From NCBI GenBank assembly GCA_900553065.1, contig USBZ01000007.1, positions 1-52,201 of the forward strand: a DNA stretch of 52,201 bases, written 5' to 3'. The notes below the pieces were generated by a model. The model had not been told where the DNA came from. It worked only from the letters and a program-made list of their open reading frames with translations, and did not search any database. Made by a program: the position numbers and the translations under genes. The DNA is from an uncultured Desulfovibrio sp. (GTDB lineage: Bacteria > Desulfobacterota > Desulfovibrionia > Desulfovibrionales > Desulfovibrionaceae). Positions within the stretch are counted from its first letter, which is position 1; each line of letters opens with the position of its first letter. Shown in pieces: positions 32,478 through 41,059 of the stretch.

Positions 32478-34091
32478 TTGCGTTCTCTCATCCTTTTTCT
32501 CATTTCCTGGCTTGTGCTGACCTCTCCCGCTGCGGCGGCCGAATCCACCAGCACCGCTACGGCAACGGCCACCGCCACGGCAACGGCCACCACGTCGACC
32601 TCTCCCTCCACGCAGGAGCCGCATCCCTTCGGCAGCAACCTGTTTCAGGGGAACTTTGCCTCCAACGGGTCCGCTTCCACCATTCAGAACGGAGACCGCA
32701 TTCTTGTCCGGCTCTGGGGCAGCCTCACGCTCGACGACGTCTTCACGGTCTCTCCCACCGGCACGCTGGATCTGCCCGGCATCGGCAGCATTCCGCTCTC
32801 CGGTCTGCCCAGAGGCGACGCCGCCCAGATTCAGCAGTCCATCGTCAGCAAGCTGAACGTGTCCGGCATCAGCGACGTACAGGTCTATGCCAGACCTCTG
32901 GACACGCAGAACGTGTCCGTCTTCGTCACGGGCTTCGTCAACCATCCCGGCAACTATCCGGGCATGGCCTCGGACAACATTCTCTCCTTTCTCGACAAGG
33001 CCGGCGGCATCGACTCGCGGCGCGGCAGCTACCGCGACATCCGCGTCCTGCGCAATCAGCAGCCCATAGTCACCGCCGATCTTTATCCCTTCATCCTCTA
33101 CGGCCAGATTCCCTCCATCCGCTTCAACGACGGCGACACCATCGTCGTAGGCGAAAAAGGACCTACGGTCTCAGCCAGCGGCGAAGTGCGCAATGCCGCG
33201 CGCTTTGAATTTGAAAGAGGCAACATGACGGGCGAGGCGCTCACCCGGCTGGCCGATCCAAACTCCAAGGCCTCCCATGTGAGCATTTCCGGATTCCGAA
33301 ACGGCATTCCCTACAACCAGTATCTCTCCCTCAAGGAATTCAACAGGCTGAAACTGGAAAACGACGATCAGGTGCGCTTTCAGGCCGATACCACCGGCAA
33401 TACCATCATGATCGAGGCGCAGGGCGCCATTCTCGGATCGTCACGCTTCCCCGTCCGGCGCAACGCCCGGCTTCAGGAAGTGCTGAGCTATATTTCCGTG
33501 GATCCGGACAGAGCCAATCTCTCGGGCCTCTACATCAAGCGCCTGAGCACGGCCAAGCAGCAGAAAAAAGCCATTGAAGACGCCCTGAACCGCCTGGAAC
33601 ACAACGCCTATACGGCAACCTCGTCCAGCAACGACGAAGCCCAGATCCGCGCCAAGGAAGCCGAAATGCTTTCAAGCTTCATCGACCGCGCCCGCAAGGT
33701 GGAACCGGAAGGCATCGTCGTGGTGGGCAGCGGCGGCAAGATTGCAGACATCGCACTGGAAGACGGCGATGTCATCGTCATTCCCGAAAAGACCGACGTG
33801 GTTATGATCAGCGGCGAAGTCATCATGCCTCAGGCCGTGGTGTGGAATGAAAACCGCGACATGGACGACTACATCAGAAGCGCAGGCGGCTTCAGCAACC
33901 GTGCCGACACCTCCAACCTTCTGGTGGTTCATCCCGACGGAGAAGTCACGCCCAAGGCCAAACAGGTCATGCCCGGCGACCAGATCCTCGTTCTGCCCCG
34001 CGTTGACTCCAAGAATATGCAGGCCGTCAAGGAAGTCTCACAAATTCTCTATCAGGTGGCCGTGGCCTGCAAGGTCATTCTGGATCTGTAA
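32478..34091 (+). CDS. Wza-like polysaccharide biosynthesis/export protein with SLBB domains
   Basis: A 537-residue envelope protein for export of a capsule or exopolysaccharide. The start codon is TTG at 32478, preceded by AGGAG (32467-32471); no ATG fits, and it is needed to give the signal peptide (residues 1-20, ending ASAAA-like LTSPAAAA). Then comes a Thr/Ala/Ser tract (about 23-48), the poly-export domain (NGDRILVRLWG ... TLDLPGIGSI) and several SLBB-like repeats (VFVTGFVNHPGNYPG, GPTVSASGEVRN, VVMISGEVIMPQ). There is no lipobox cysteine, unlike classical Wza. It meets the GT8 gene tail to tail at a strong terminator. Confidence 0.88.
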   Translation: MRSLILFLISWLVLTSPAAAAESTSTATATATATATATTSTSPSTQEPHPFGSNLFQGNFASNGSASTIQNGDRILVRLWGSLTLDDVFTVSPTGTLDLPGIGSIPLSGLPRGDAAQIQQSIVSKLNVSGISDVQVYARPLDTQNVSVFVTGFVNHPGNYPGMASDNILSFLDKAGGIDSRRGSYRDIRVLRNQQPIVTADLYPFILYGQIPSIRFNDGDTIVVGEKGPTVSASGEVRNAARFEFERGNMTGEALTRLADPNSKASHVSISGFRNGIPYNQYLSLKEFNRLKLENDDQVRFQADTTGNTIMIEAQGAILGSSRFPVRRNARLQEVLSYISVDPDRANLSGLYIKRLSTAKQQKKAIEDALNRLEHNAYTATSSSNDEAQIRAKEAEMLSSFIDRARKVEPEGIVVVGSGGKIADIALEDGDVIVIPEKTDVVMISGEVIMPQAVVWNENRDMDDYIRSAGGFSNRADTSNLLVVHPDGEVTPKAKQVMPGDQILVLPRVDSKNMQAVKEVSQILYQVAVACKVILDL

Positions 34092-34137
34092 CCTGTCTGC
34101 TCCGAAAGGTCCGGCAAATGCGGCCGGACAGAAAGAA

Positions 34138-34187
34138 CATCATGAAGAAAGCGCCCTCAACATACTGAGGGCGCTTTCTTCATGATG
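34138..34187. terminator. Bidirectional terminator between the export and GT8 genes
   Basis: A 22-base perfect inverted repeat (34138-34159 with 34166-34187, 6-base loop) between two convergent genes. Each arm carries TTTCTTC outside the GC-rich core, so it can stop transcription from both sides. Confidence 0.88.
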
Positions 34188-34206
34188 ATGTTTCAGCGCT
34201 GTCCGA

Positions 34207-35163
34207 CTATCTTGCGCCGCGCAGCCTGGCCAGCCAGCGCAAAGACTCATGCCTGCGCCAAATCCAGAGAAGCACAGGCCATATTCTGTCCTTCGGATCA
34301 AACATGCGCTCTTCTATCATGGGAAGAGCCTCATCGCGCCAGGGCGATCTGACAACATATTTCCAATATGCCATCTGCGCAGGGAAAAACTTCAGCCACG
34401 GCTTCAGCGACGGAAAATGCAGGATTTTTCCTTCCATTTCCTTCAGCCGCAGAAAACGCCGGTCATGCAGGCACAGCTCATAGTTGTACGACGAGTCGAC
34501 CAGCTTCAGCTTTTCTCTGTCGCTGCTCAGCATGTAATTGAGCAGATCCTGATCGAACACCGTAAACTTCAACGTTGAGAACAGAGGCGCTCCCTCGCGA
34601 TAGGCATGCCAGAATACGTTTTCCTCTCTGGAAGCCTCGCGCAGAGCCTTCAGATTCATCAGAAGAACGCCGCTGTTGAAATAGCGGTCTTCCTCAATGC
34701 CCAGCGCGCCAAGATAATATTTTTTCTTGCGGGATGACCATACTCTCTCAGGATCATGCGCCGCAATCATCCAGGCGTCGCCGAGTTCCATGTTCCACAG
34801 ATCGGCGATATCCCGCTCAAAAATGATATCGCAGTCGAAATAGACGACCTTATCCACATCTTCAGGCAGCTGCTCATGCAGACACATGCGGAAAAGACTG
34901 GCCTTGGTATATTCTCCGACCTTGCCTCCGGGGAACATGTTCACGATATCATCCGGCACATCCACATGCTCATAAAACGTGATGGGATTCTGAAACGACT
35001 CGCACAGCTCTTCCAGCCAGTGCTTGTAGGGCAAAACCGAGTCATCAATGAGCGCATGAACATGCACATGCTCCGACGTGTTCTCAAAACAGGACAGCAG
35101 AGCGCAATACACGGTTTTATACATGGTGCCGGAATCATGAAAGCATACGGCGCAATGGACCAT
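34207..35163 (-). CDS. Glycosyltransferase family 8 protein
   Basis: A 318-residue GT-A fold transferase of CAZy family 8 (LgtC-like), which builds LPS core with retaining chemistry. The metal-binding D-x-D is Asp110-Cys-Asp112 in YFDCDIIF; FNSGVLLMNL, FDQDLLNYML and HFPSLKPW are family segments. It lies among LPS and polysaccharide genes on the opposite strand, so core or capsule oligosaccharide assembly is likely, with an unknown sugar donor. GGAG precedes the start. The gene reads less GC-rich than its neighbours, which may mean recent exchange. Confidence 0.88.
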   Translation of the reverse strand: MVHCAVCFHDSGTMYKTVYCALLSCFENTSEHVHVHALIDDSVLPYKHWLEELCESFQNPITFYEHVDVPDDIVNMFPGGKVGEYTKASLFRMCLHEQLPEDVDKVVYFDCDIIFERDIADLWNMELGDAWMIAAHDPERVWSSRKKKYYLGALGIEEDRYFNSGVLLMNLKALREASREENVFWHAYREGAPLFSTLKFTVFDQDLLNYMLSSDREKLKLVDSSYNYELCLHDRRFLRLKEMEGKILHFPSLKPWLKFFPAQMAYWKYVVRSPWRDEALPMIEERMFDPKDRIWPVLLWIWRRHESLRWLARLRGAR

Positions 35164-35370
35164 ACCGGTTCTCCAGGACGAACGACAAGCAACAGTAAGA
35201 TTATCCCCAGCCAGACATAATTATTAAAAATAGGAAATAAACTCTCTTCTGGCAAGATACGGCGGCCTGTTCTCAGACAAGTACGCCTTCTGTATGCCCC
35301 ACGCCGGATTATTCGGACATTTTTCTCCAAAAACACGGGATTTACCGGCGGTATGTGCCTTCTCCGTATT

Positions 35371-35399
35371 TTGACGGAACAGCGTTTTCAGGCTATTTT
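35371..35399 (+). promoter_or_regulatory. Promoter of the kdsC-lptCAB operon
   Basis: TTGACG (35371-35376), 17-base spacer, TATTTT (35394-35399). It lies about 50 bases before the kdsC start. The sequence between it and the GT8 start codon (35164-35370) shows no other feature. Confidence 0.6.
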
Positions 35400-35452
35400 A
35401 CAGAAGGGGCGACGTTCCGCGTTTTCCCCATACCCATACGGAGAAAAAGGAT

Positions 35453-36043
35453 ATGTCCTCATCCCATATACTTTCCCCCCTTTCCGATACTGCCGTCAGC
35501 GAAGAAGTGCTCCTTGCCGCCGCAAAGGTCCGCTTTCTCGTGCTCGACGTCGACGGCGTATGCACCGACGGCAAGCTGTACTTTCAGGAAAACGGTCACC
35601 CCGTCAAATGCTTCAACGCCCAGGACGGCATAGGCATCAAGACAGCCCTCCTTTCGGGCATAGGCATAGGCATCATCACCGGCAGAAACGATCCCTGCGT
35701 GCTGGCCAGAATGTCGCAGCTCGGCGTGACGGATTACTATGCGGGATTTGAATCCAAGCTGCCGAAGCTGGAAGCCATCCGTCAGAAGTACGGCCTGAAG
35801 AAGGAAGAAATGGCCTATCTCGGAGACGACTGGATCGATCTTGATCCCATGCGTTCCGTCGGCATGCCCATGGCCGTAGCCAACGCGGTTGCGCAGGTGA
35901 AAAAGGAAGCGCTGTACATCACCTCCGCCCGGGGCGGAGAAGGCGCCGTGCGCGAGGCCATAGAATTTCTTCTGGCAGCCCGCAGGGACGGCAAAAATCC
36001 CGCCGATCTCTGGACCGCGGCCACGGGACCGGCAAAATCATGA
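35453..36043 (+). CDS. kdsC: KDO-8-phosphate phosphatase
   Basis: A 196-residue HAD-superfamily phosphatase that dephosphorylates 3-deoxy-D-manno-octulosonate 8-phosphate in the KDO pathway. Motif I is Asp32-x-Asp34 (VLDVDGVCTDG), motif II is IITGRN and motif IV is LGDDWIDL. It belongs to the C0-cap-less KdsC type, here with a short N-terminal extension. Its stop overlaps the lptC start (ATGA at 36040), the usual kdsC-lptC-lptA-lptB order, so it links KDO synthesis to LPS export. Confidence 0.93.
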   Translation: MSSSHILSPLSDTAVSEEVLLAAAKVRFLVLDVDGVCTDGKLYFQENGHPVKCFNAQDGIGIKTALLSGIGIGIITGRNDPCVLARMSQLGVTDYYAGFESKLPKLEAIRQKYGLKKEEMAYLGDDWIDLDPMRSVGMPMAVANAVAQVKKEALYITSARGGEGAVREAIEFLLAARRDGKNPADLWTAATGPAKS

Positions 36044-36741
36044 ACGATTCCCTGAAAAGGACACTGGCCCTCGTTGTTCTCGGCGCCGTCGTCTGGGGCG
36101 GCTGGTACGGGTGGCAGAGCTGGAAGACCCGTCAAGCGCTGGAAGCGCTGGAAGACGTGGTCCGTTCTGCAGACCTCAACAAGCTGCTTTCCGATCCGCC
36201 GGAAGAAGTGAAGAACGCCGTGGATCTGGCCGTGCGCGGCATTCAGCTCTCCCAAGGGCACGAAGGTCGTAAAAGCTTTGATCTCAAGGCCGACTGGGCC
36301 ACGCTGAATCAGGAGTCCGGCGCCATAACCGTGCGCGATCCGGACATACACTATATGCTTGAGAACGCCGACGGGGGAGATGCCCGTATCATACAGGCCG
36401 TTTCCGACGTTGGTCGCGTGGAAGATGGCAATCAGAAAATCTCCATGTCCGGCAGCGTCAAAGCCACGTATGAGGAAAGCACGCTCAGCGGCGATCTGGC
36501 CGTTTTTCTCAATACCGACCGCACACTGACCTTCCCTGAAGGCGCGGAACTTGCAGGACCGGTTCTGTCCGGCACGACGACCCGTCTTGTCTGGGATCTC
36601 AATACCAATGTTCTGACGGGCGACGGAGGCGTCAGCATGCGCTGGATTCCTTCCGCATCAGCCCCTTCCGACGGCGCAACCGGCGCCGATTCTTCACCCG
36701 ATGCCGCGCCGAGCAGCGCGCAGGAGGAACGTCTGTCATGA
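36040..36741 (+). CDS. lptC: LPS export system protein LptC
   Basis: A 233-residue bitopic inner-membrane protein, with a membrane helix at about residues 7-24 and a periplasmic beta-jellyroll domain that passes LPS from LptB2FG to LptA. Similarity to well-known LptC is weak, and the call rests on topology, length and the kdsC-lptC-lptA-lptB gene order. The C-terminal tail is Ser/Ala/Asp-rich and probably disordered. It is translationally coupled at both ends by ATGA overlaps. Confidence 0.8.
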   Translation: MNDSLKRTLALVVLGAVVWGGWYGWQSWKTRQALEALEDVVRSADLNKLLSDPPEEVKNAVDLAVRGIQLSQGHEGRKSFDLKADWATLNQESGAITVRDPDIHYMLENADGGDARIIQAVSDVGRVEDGNQKISMSGSVKATYEESTLSGDLAVFLNTDRTLTFPEGAELAGPVLSGTTTRLVWDLNTNVLTGDGGVSMRWIPSASAPSDGATGADSSPDAAPSSAQEERLS

Positions 36742-37271
36742 AAAGATTTCTTCTTACCCTTCTTATCTGCGCGTTTTCCGCTGTCTGCGCCGTTGCTGCC
36801 CCCCTGCCCGGCGCAGACGGCAATCAGCCCGTGGACGTGACCGCGGACAACATGGTCTACAGTGCTGACAAAAATACCGTGGTATTCCAGGGCAAGGTGG
36901 AAGCCGTGCGTGGCGAATTCAAGATGTGGTCGGAAACGCTGACCCTGTACCTCAAATCCTCGGGCGGCACCGAAACGGGAAAGACCGGCACGGTTCCCGC
37001 CACGGAAAAAAGTGATCTTGACCGCATCGTTGCGGAAAAAAATGTGCGCTTCCAGAACGGCACGCAGACGGGTTCCGCCCAGAAAGCCACCTACTTTGCC
37101 TCCCAGAACCTGCTGGTTCTCGAAGGCAACCCCGTGCTGCACGACGGCGACAACTCCATCAAGGGCAACGTCATCCGCTATTTCGTGAACGAAAACCGCA
37201 GCGTGGTGGAAGGCGGCCCCAAGCAGCGCGTGCATGCCGTGTTCTCCTCCAACGACAAGAAGGGAAAATAG
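36738..37271 (+). CDS. lptA: LPS transport periplasmic protein LptA
   Basis: A 177-residue periplasmic protein with a signal peptide (about residues 1-20) and an OstA-like beta-strand domain that bridges inner and outer membranes for LPS. Segments such as VDVTADNMVYSADKNTVVFQGKVEA and NLLVLEGNPVLHDGDNSIKGN are typical of the LptA/OstA fold (parts cited). It overlaps lptC by 4 bases and is followed by lptB after 1 base. Confidence 0.92.
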   Translation: MKRFLLTLLICAFSAVCAVAAPLPGADGNQPVDVTADNMVYSADKNTVVFQGKVEAVRGEFKMWSETLTLYLKSSGGTETGKTGTVPATEKSDLDRIVAEKNVRFQNGTQTGSAQKATYFASQNLLVLEGNPVLHDGDNSIKGNVIRYFVNENRSVVEGGPKQRVHAVFSSNDKKGK

Positions 37272-37272
37272 C

Positions 37273-38001
37273 ATGAGTTCCACGCTTTCCGCCCAGCATC
37301 TGTGCAAGCGCTACGGCCAGAAGGAAGTCGTTCACGAAGTCTCCGTGTCCATGAAGCAGGGAGAAATCGTCGGCCTTCTCGGCCCCAACGGCGCCGGCAA
37401 GACAACGTCGTTCTACATGATCACGGGCATCATCAAACCCACGACGGGTAAAGTTCTCCTCGACGGACAGGAGATCAGCAACTGGCCCCTGTACCGCCGT
37501 GCCAGAGTCGGCCTTTCATACCTGCCGCAGGAAAGCTCCGTATTCCGAAGACTGACCGTGCGGCAGAACCTGCAGATCATTCTTGAGCACACGGGACTTT
37601 CCCGCGCCGAACAGAAAAAGCGCGCCGACCAGCTCATGGAGGAATTCGGACTGACCCGTCTGGAAAAGTCCTACGCCTCCTATCTTTCCGGCGGCGAGCG
37701 CCGTCGCCTTGAAATCGCCCGCTGCCTCATCCGGGATCCGCTCTTCGTCCTGCTCGACGAACCCTTTGCCGGCATCGACCCTCTGGCCGTAGGCGACATT
37801 CAGGTGCTCATCCGCGGCCTCAAGGAACGCGGCATCGGCGTGCTCATTTCCGACCACAACGTGAGAGAAACCCTTTCCATCTGCGACAGAGCCTACCTCA
37901 TGTTCCAGGGCAACATCATCCTTTCCGGAACGCCGGATGAAATCGTCAGCAACGACAGAGCGAGAGAAGTGTACCTCGGCGAAGATTTCCACCTGAGCTG
38001 A
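37273..38001 (+). CDS. lptB: LPS export ABC transporter ATP-binding protein LptB
   Basis: A 242-residue ATPase that powers LPS extraction with LptF and LptG. The Walker A GPNGAGKTT, signature LSGGERRRLE, Walker B FVLLDEPFAG and H-loop SDHNV are all present. The start at 37273 is 1 base after the lptA stop. The frame is open further upstream, but that start lies inside lptA. rpoN, which often follows lptB in Proteobacteria, does not follow here; a terminator and an opposite-strand gene come next. lptF and lptG are not in the window. Confidence 0.97.
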   Translation: MSSTLSAQHLCKRYGQKEVVHEVSVSMKQGEIVGLLGPNGAGKTTSFYMITGIIKPTTGKVLLDGQEISNWPLYRRARVGLSYLPQESSVFRRLTVRQNLQIILEHTGLSRAEQKKRADQLMEEFGLTRLEKSYASYLSGGERRRLEIARCLIRDPLFVLLDEPFAGIDPLAVGDIQVLIRGLKERGIGVLISDHNVRETLSICDRAYLMFQGNIILSGTPDEIVSNDRAREVYLGEDFHLS

Positions 38002-38118
38002 GAGTCGAAGAACTTTCGGAGCAGACCGACTTTTGGATGATTGAAATCCGAAGCGTTCGCCCATGTCGGCATTGTAGACCGGCAGAAGCACTCCAAAGCC
38101 TTCATGACCGATGAGCGT

Positions 38119-38153
38119 AAAAAAAACAGACGGGTTACCCCGTCTGTTTTTTT
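38119..38153. terminator. Bidirectional terminator between lptB and the DUF721 gene
   Basis: 14-base inverted repeat (38121-38134 with 38139-38152) whose outer parts are A6 and T6-7, giving a T run on both strands. Confidence 0.9.
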
Positions 38154-38159
38154 ATCGTT

Positions 38160-38669
38160 CTACTTGTCTTCATCGCGCTCAAAGCAGCGGACATACGCTT
38201 CATAGCATGCGGCGATGGGAGAATCCGGCGGAAGCTTCAGCCTGCCCAGTCGCGGCGGCCTCGGCGGCGGAGGCAGCGAAGGCGGCTGCGTAATGTCCAC
38301 CCTGCGCAGCGATTCCTTGCCCACAAGAAGATGCAGCTCCACCTTCTGGAAGTAATCCTCATCCATGAAGGCGTTCACGCGCTCAAGAATTTCCGGCACG
38401 GCATAGGAGAGTTCCTGCATGGCGCAGGAATCCTCGCCGCCCACCAGCAGGATGTTCCCCCGATGCCCCAGAGGATGCGCCAGAGCCGCAATGTCCGGCC
38501 CCATGACGATGTCCCAGTTCTTCCACAGCTGCGTCAGCATGTGATGCTGCACCTGCATGCCGTGCGCCGAAAGCCAGCCTTCGAGCGCATCGCTCAGCGA
38601 CGACGTTCTGCCGCTTCGCTTTCCAAGATCGAATCCGGCAAAGCGCTTATGATACTTCCTGCCTTCCAT
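38160..38669 (-). CDS. DUF721/DciA-like protein
   Basis: A 169-residue protein of the DUF721 family, named DciA in bacteria that lack DnaC, where it loads the replicative helicase DnaB. The N-terminal half carries the family pattern: LTQLWKNWDIVMGPDIAALAHPLG (parts: W-x-x-W-D-I-V-x-G-P-x-I, then AHP), followed by the strand-forming LLVGGEDSCAMQELSY. The C-terminal part is Pro- and Arg-rich with a PPPPRPPR stretch. A role in helicase loading is inference from family. Its end lies at the shared terminator with lptB. Confidence 0.78.
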   Translation of the reverse strand: MEGRKYHKRFAGFDLGKRSGRTSSLSDALEGWLSAHGMQVQHHMLTQLWKNWDIVMGPDIAALAHPLGHRGNILLVGGEDSCAMQELSYAVPEILERVNAFMDEDYFQKVELHLLVGKESLRRVDITQPPSLPPPPRPPRLGRLKLPPDSPIAACYEAYVRCFERDEDK

Positions 38670-38704
38670 GCCTCGAGGCTACCAGACTTCCGGACGGACG
38701 AGAA

Positions 38705-38729
38705 GCCCCCGCGCAGGGCGCGCGGGGGC
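38705..38729 (-). terminator. Hairpin after hcp
   Basis: Perfect 10-base GC stem (38705-38714 with 38720-38729) about 20 bases past the hcp stop codon. The minus-strand tail TTCTCG is poor in T, so termination may be weak. Confidence 0.5.
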
Positions 38730-38746
38730 AGAAGGAATGCAGAAGA

Positions 38747-40297
38747 TCAGTTTCCGAGCATGACGGCCATGTCGGCTTCCGGCGTGGAAATGGGGCGTAT
38801 GCCGAACTCCTTCACCAGAACATCAAGTACGGCGGGAGAAACAAAGGCGGGCAGCGAAGGGCCGAGCCAGATGTTCTTCACGCCGAGGTACAGCAGAGAA
38901 AGCAGAATGGCCACGGCCTTCTGTTCATACCACGACAGAACCAGAGTCAGCGGAAGGTCGTTCACACCGCACTGGAAGGCTTTGCTCAGGGCGAGGGCCA
39001 CCTGCACGGCGCCGTAGGCATCGTTGCACTGGCCCATATCCAACAGACGGGGAAGTCCGCCCACCGTGCCGAGATCAAGATCATTGAAGCGGAACTTGCC
39101 GCAGGCCAGCGTAAGCACGACCGTGTCGGAGGGCGTGTTCTTCACGAACTCCGTATAGTAGTTGCGGCCGGGTCTTGCGCCGTCGCAGCCGCCTACAAGG
39201 AAGAAATGGCGGATGGCTCCGGCCTTCACGGCATCCACAATGGCCCCGGCATGGGCAAGCACTGCCTCGCTGCCAAAGCCGGTAACCAGCGTTTCTCCGC
39301 CGTTGATGCCGCAAAAATGCGTATCTTCAGCATAACCGCCCAGCTCCAGAGCTTTGGCAATGACGGGAGAAAAGTCCTTGCCCTCGTCGATATGCGGCAT
39401 ACCGGGATAGCGAACAACGCCCGTCGTGAACACGCGGTCAGCATAGGCGTCCTTCACGGGCATGATGCAGTTCGTGGTGAAAAGCACCGGAGCGGGCACG
39501 CCGGCAAATTCCTTCTGCTGATTCTGCCATGCCGTTCCGAAATGCCCCTTGAAGTGAGCATACTTGCGAAGTTCGGGATAGGCGTGGGCGGGCAGCATTT
39601 CACCGTGCGTATACACATTCACGCCCTTCCCCTCGGTCTGCCGGAGAAGCAGCGCCAGATCATGCAGATCGTGACCGGACACGATGATGAAGGGGCCCTT
39701 TTCCACCGTTCGGGAAACCGTTGCAGGGGAAGGAGTACCATACGTTCTGTTGGCGTCGTTCAGAAGCTCCATGCAGGCCAGATTGACCTTTCCGGCTTCC
39801 ATGACGGCATCAAGCAGCGTTTCTCTGCCTGCATCGGCGGCAAGAAGCGCAAGTCCCCGGTACAGAAACGCGCTGACGTCCTCAAGATTTCTTCCCAGCG
39901 TCCGGGCATGGCTGGCGTAGGCGGCGATACCCTTCATGCCGAAAAGCAGAAGAGACTTCAGGCTGCGGACATTTTCTTCCGCATTCCAGAGAAGATCCAT
40001 GTTCCAGGCTTCCGCCACACCGCTGTCCTTGCGGATCCTGGCCACGGTCTCCACCATGGCAGCCAGAGAAAGATCATCGAAATTCACATTGGTCAGCGTG
40101 GTGAAAAGCGCATTTTCCACCAGCGTGTCCAGTTCAGCCGTGCGGGTGAAGCCTTCGCCTCCGGCAAGAGCGACAAGCTCGCCGATAAGTCTATCCTGAA
40201 GCATGGCGGTACCAGGCTTCTTGCCGCACACGCCTATTCTGGTGCAGCCGCTGCCGCCGGCCGTCTGCTCACACTGAAAACAGAACATTTCGCCCAT
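38747..40297 (-). CDS. hcp: Hydroxylamine reductase / hybrid-cluster protein (class I)
   Basis: A 516-residue iron-sulfur-oxo protein that reduces nitric oxide and hydroxylamine and is common in sulfate and sulfite reducers. The N-terminal cysteine set, Cys6, Cys9, Cys18 and Cys24 (FCFQCEQT ... CTRIGVC), has the spacing of the class I proteins that carry a [4Fe-4S] cluster; hybrid-cluster ligands appear in GEMLPAH, FTTNCIMP, GGCDGARPGRNYY and LACGKFRF. The start at 40297 is chosen because GGAGAAACGCT precedes it; a longer frame from 40372 adds an unlikely 25 residues. A 12-base palindrome lies in its leader. Confidence 0.96.
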   Translation of the reverse strand: MGEMFCFQCEQTAGGSGCTRIGVCGKKPGTAMLQDRLIGELVALAGGEGFTRTAELDTLVENALFTTLTNVNFDDLSLAAMVETVARIRKDSGVAEAWNMDLLWNAEENVRSLKSLLLFGMKGIAAYASHARTLGRNLEDVSAFLYRGLALLAADAGRETLLDAVMEAGKVNLACMELLNDANRTYGTPSPATVSRTVEKGPFIIVSGHDLHDLALLLRQTEGKGVNVYTHGEMLPAHAYPELRKYAHFKGHFGTAWQNQQKEFAGVPAPVLFTTNCIMPVKDAYADRVFTTGVVRYPGMPHIDEGKDFSPVIAKALELGGYAEDTHFCGINGGETLVTGFGSEAVLAHAGAIVDAVKAGAIRHFFLVGGCDGARPGRNYYTEFVKNTPSDTVVLTLACGKFRFNDLDLGTVGGLPRLLDMGQCNDAYGAVQVALALSKAFQCGVNDLPLTLVLSWYEQKAVAILLSLLYLGVKNIWLGPSLPAFVSPAVLDVLVKEFGIRPISTPEADMAVMLGN

Positions 40298-40323
40298 AGC
40301 GTTTCTCCATGATGTTACATGTA

Positions 40324-40335
40324 CTCTGTACAGAG
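40324..40335. promoter_or_regulatory. Palindrome upstream of hcp
   Basis: CTCTGTACAGAG, a 12-base perfect palindrome about 30 bases before the hcp start codon, with TATATT further upstream (about 40350-40355). It may be an operator. It is not the TTGTGA-N6-TCACAA box expected for the HcpR/Fnr type of regulator. Confidence 0.4.
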
Positions 40336-40416
40336 CTTTCAGTCTCTCGAATATAGAAGACTTTCCGCTCAAAAACCGTGTCCCTGATCACATCATGGCA
40401 CGTTTCCTTTTCAGTC

Positions 40417-40917
40417 TCAGCTATTTTTACCGACTTCCTTTTCTTCTTTCGTCCAGGCGGTATAAGGCAGCTTTGAAAGCTCCACGTTGAGATAACGGGA
40501 AATTCTGCTGACTTCCTCCCCCAGCCACTCAGGACGCACAAAAGGCTGATCTGCCGATTCCAGCTCGATTTCGGCCACCACAAGCCCCCGATTGGCGCCG
40601 AGGAACTCATCCACTTCCCATACGCTGCCGTCGCAGGTAAAGGTATGCCGCATCTTTTCAATGATCTCGCCGGGGTCAAGACCGTCCAGCAGAGCCTGAG
40701 CTTCCTCCAGAGGAATTTCATACTCGAATTCGCTGCGGGCAATGCCTTCTCCCCGATACTTGATGGTCAGCATACCCTTTTTTCCGGTCACCCGGACTCT
40801 GACCGTGCGATCCTGGGTACGGGCAATGTAGCCCTGCCGGAAAAGCTCGCCTTCCGCCCTGCCGCGCCAGCCGTCGCTCTTCACCAGAAACTTGCGCTCT
40901 ATTTCCTGCTGTTTCAT
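40417..40917 (-). CDS. CYTH domain triphosphate tunnel metalloenzyme
   Basis: A 166-residue protein of the CYTH family. The defining E-x-E-x-K is at residues 5-9 (EIERK), and the tunnel's basic and acidic strands (TVRVRVTGKKGMLTIK, YEIPLEEAQALL, WEVDEFLG, VAEIELES) follow in order. Bacterial single-domain members hydrolyse inorganic triphosphate or other polyphosphates, or make cyclic AMP; tripolyphosphatase is the likely activity. GGGAGAG precedes the ATG at 40917; a longer frame from 41043 is not supported. It stands alone between rpsA and hcp on the same strand. Confidence 0.87.
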   Translation of the reverse strand: MKQQEIERKFLVKSDGWRGRAEGELFRQGYIARTQDRTVRVRVTGKKGMLTIKYRGEGIARSEFEYEIPLEEAQALLDGLDPGEIIEKMRHTFTCDGSVWEVDEFLGANRGLVVAEIELESADQPFVRPEWLGEEVSRISRYLNVELSKLPYTAWTKEEKEVGKNS

Positions 40918-41000
40918 GCGCTCTCCCGAAGCATCCGTAACGGACGCTCTTCTGCCGTAGAACAAGACGTCTGCGGGTGCATTCTGCAAACGTCCGCTTA

Positions 41001-41036
41001 TAAAAAACGGGGCGGAAAGCCATGCTTTCCGCCCCG
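41001..41036 (-). terminator. Terminator after rpsA
   Basis: Perfect 13-base stem (41008-41020 with 41024-41036) followed on the minus strand by a run of six T residues. Confidence 0.93.
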
Positions 41037-41059
41037 CGTACATTCATCAGAATCAGCGA

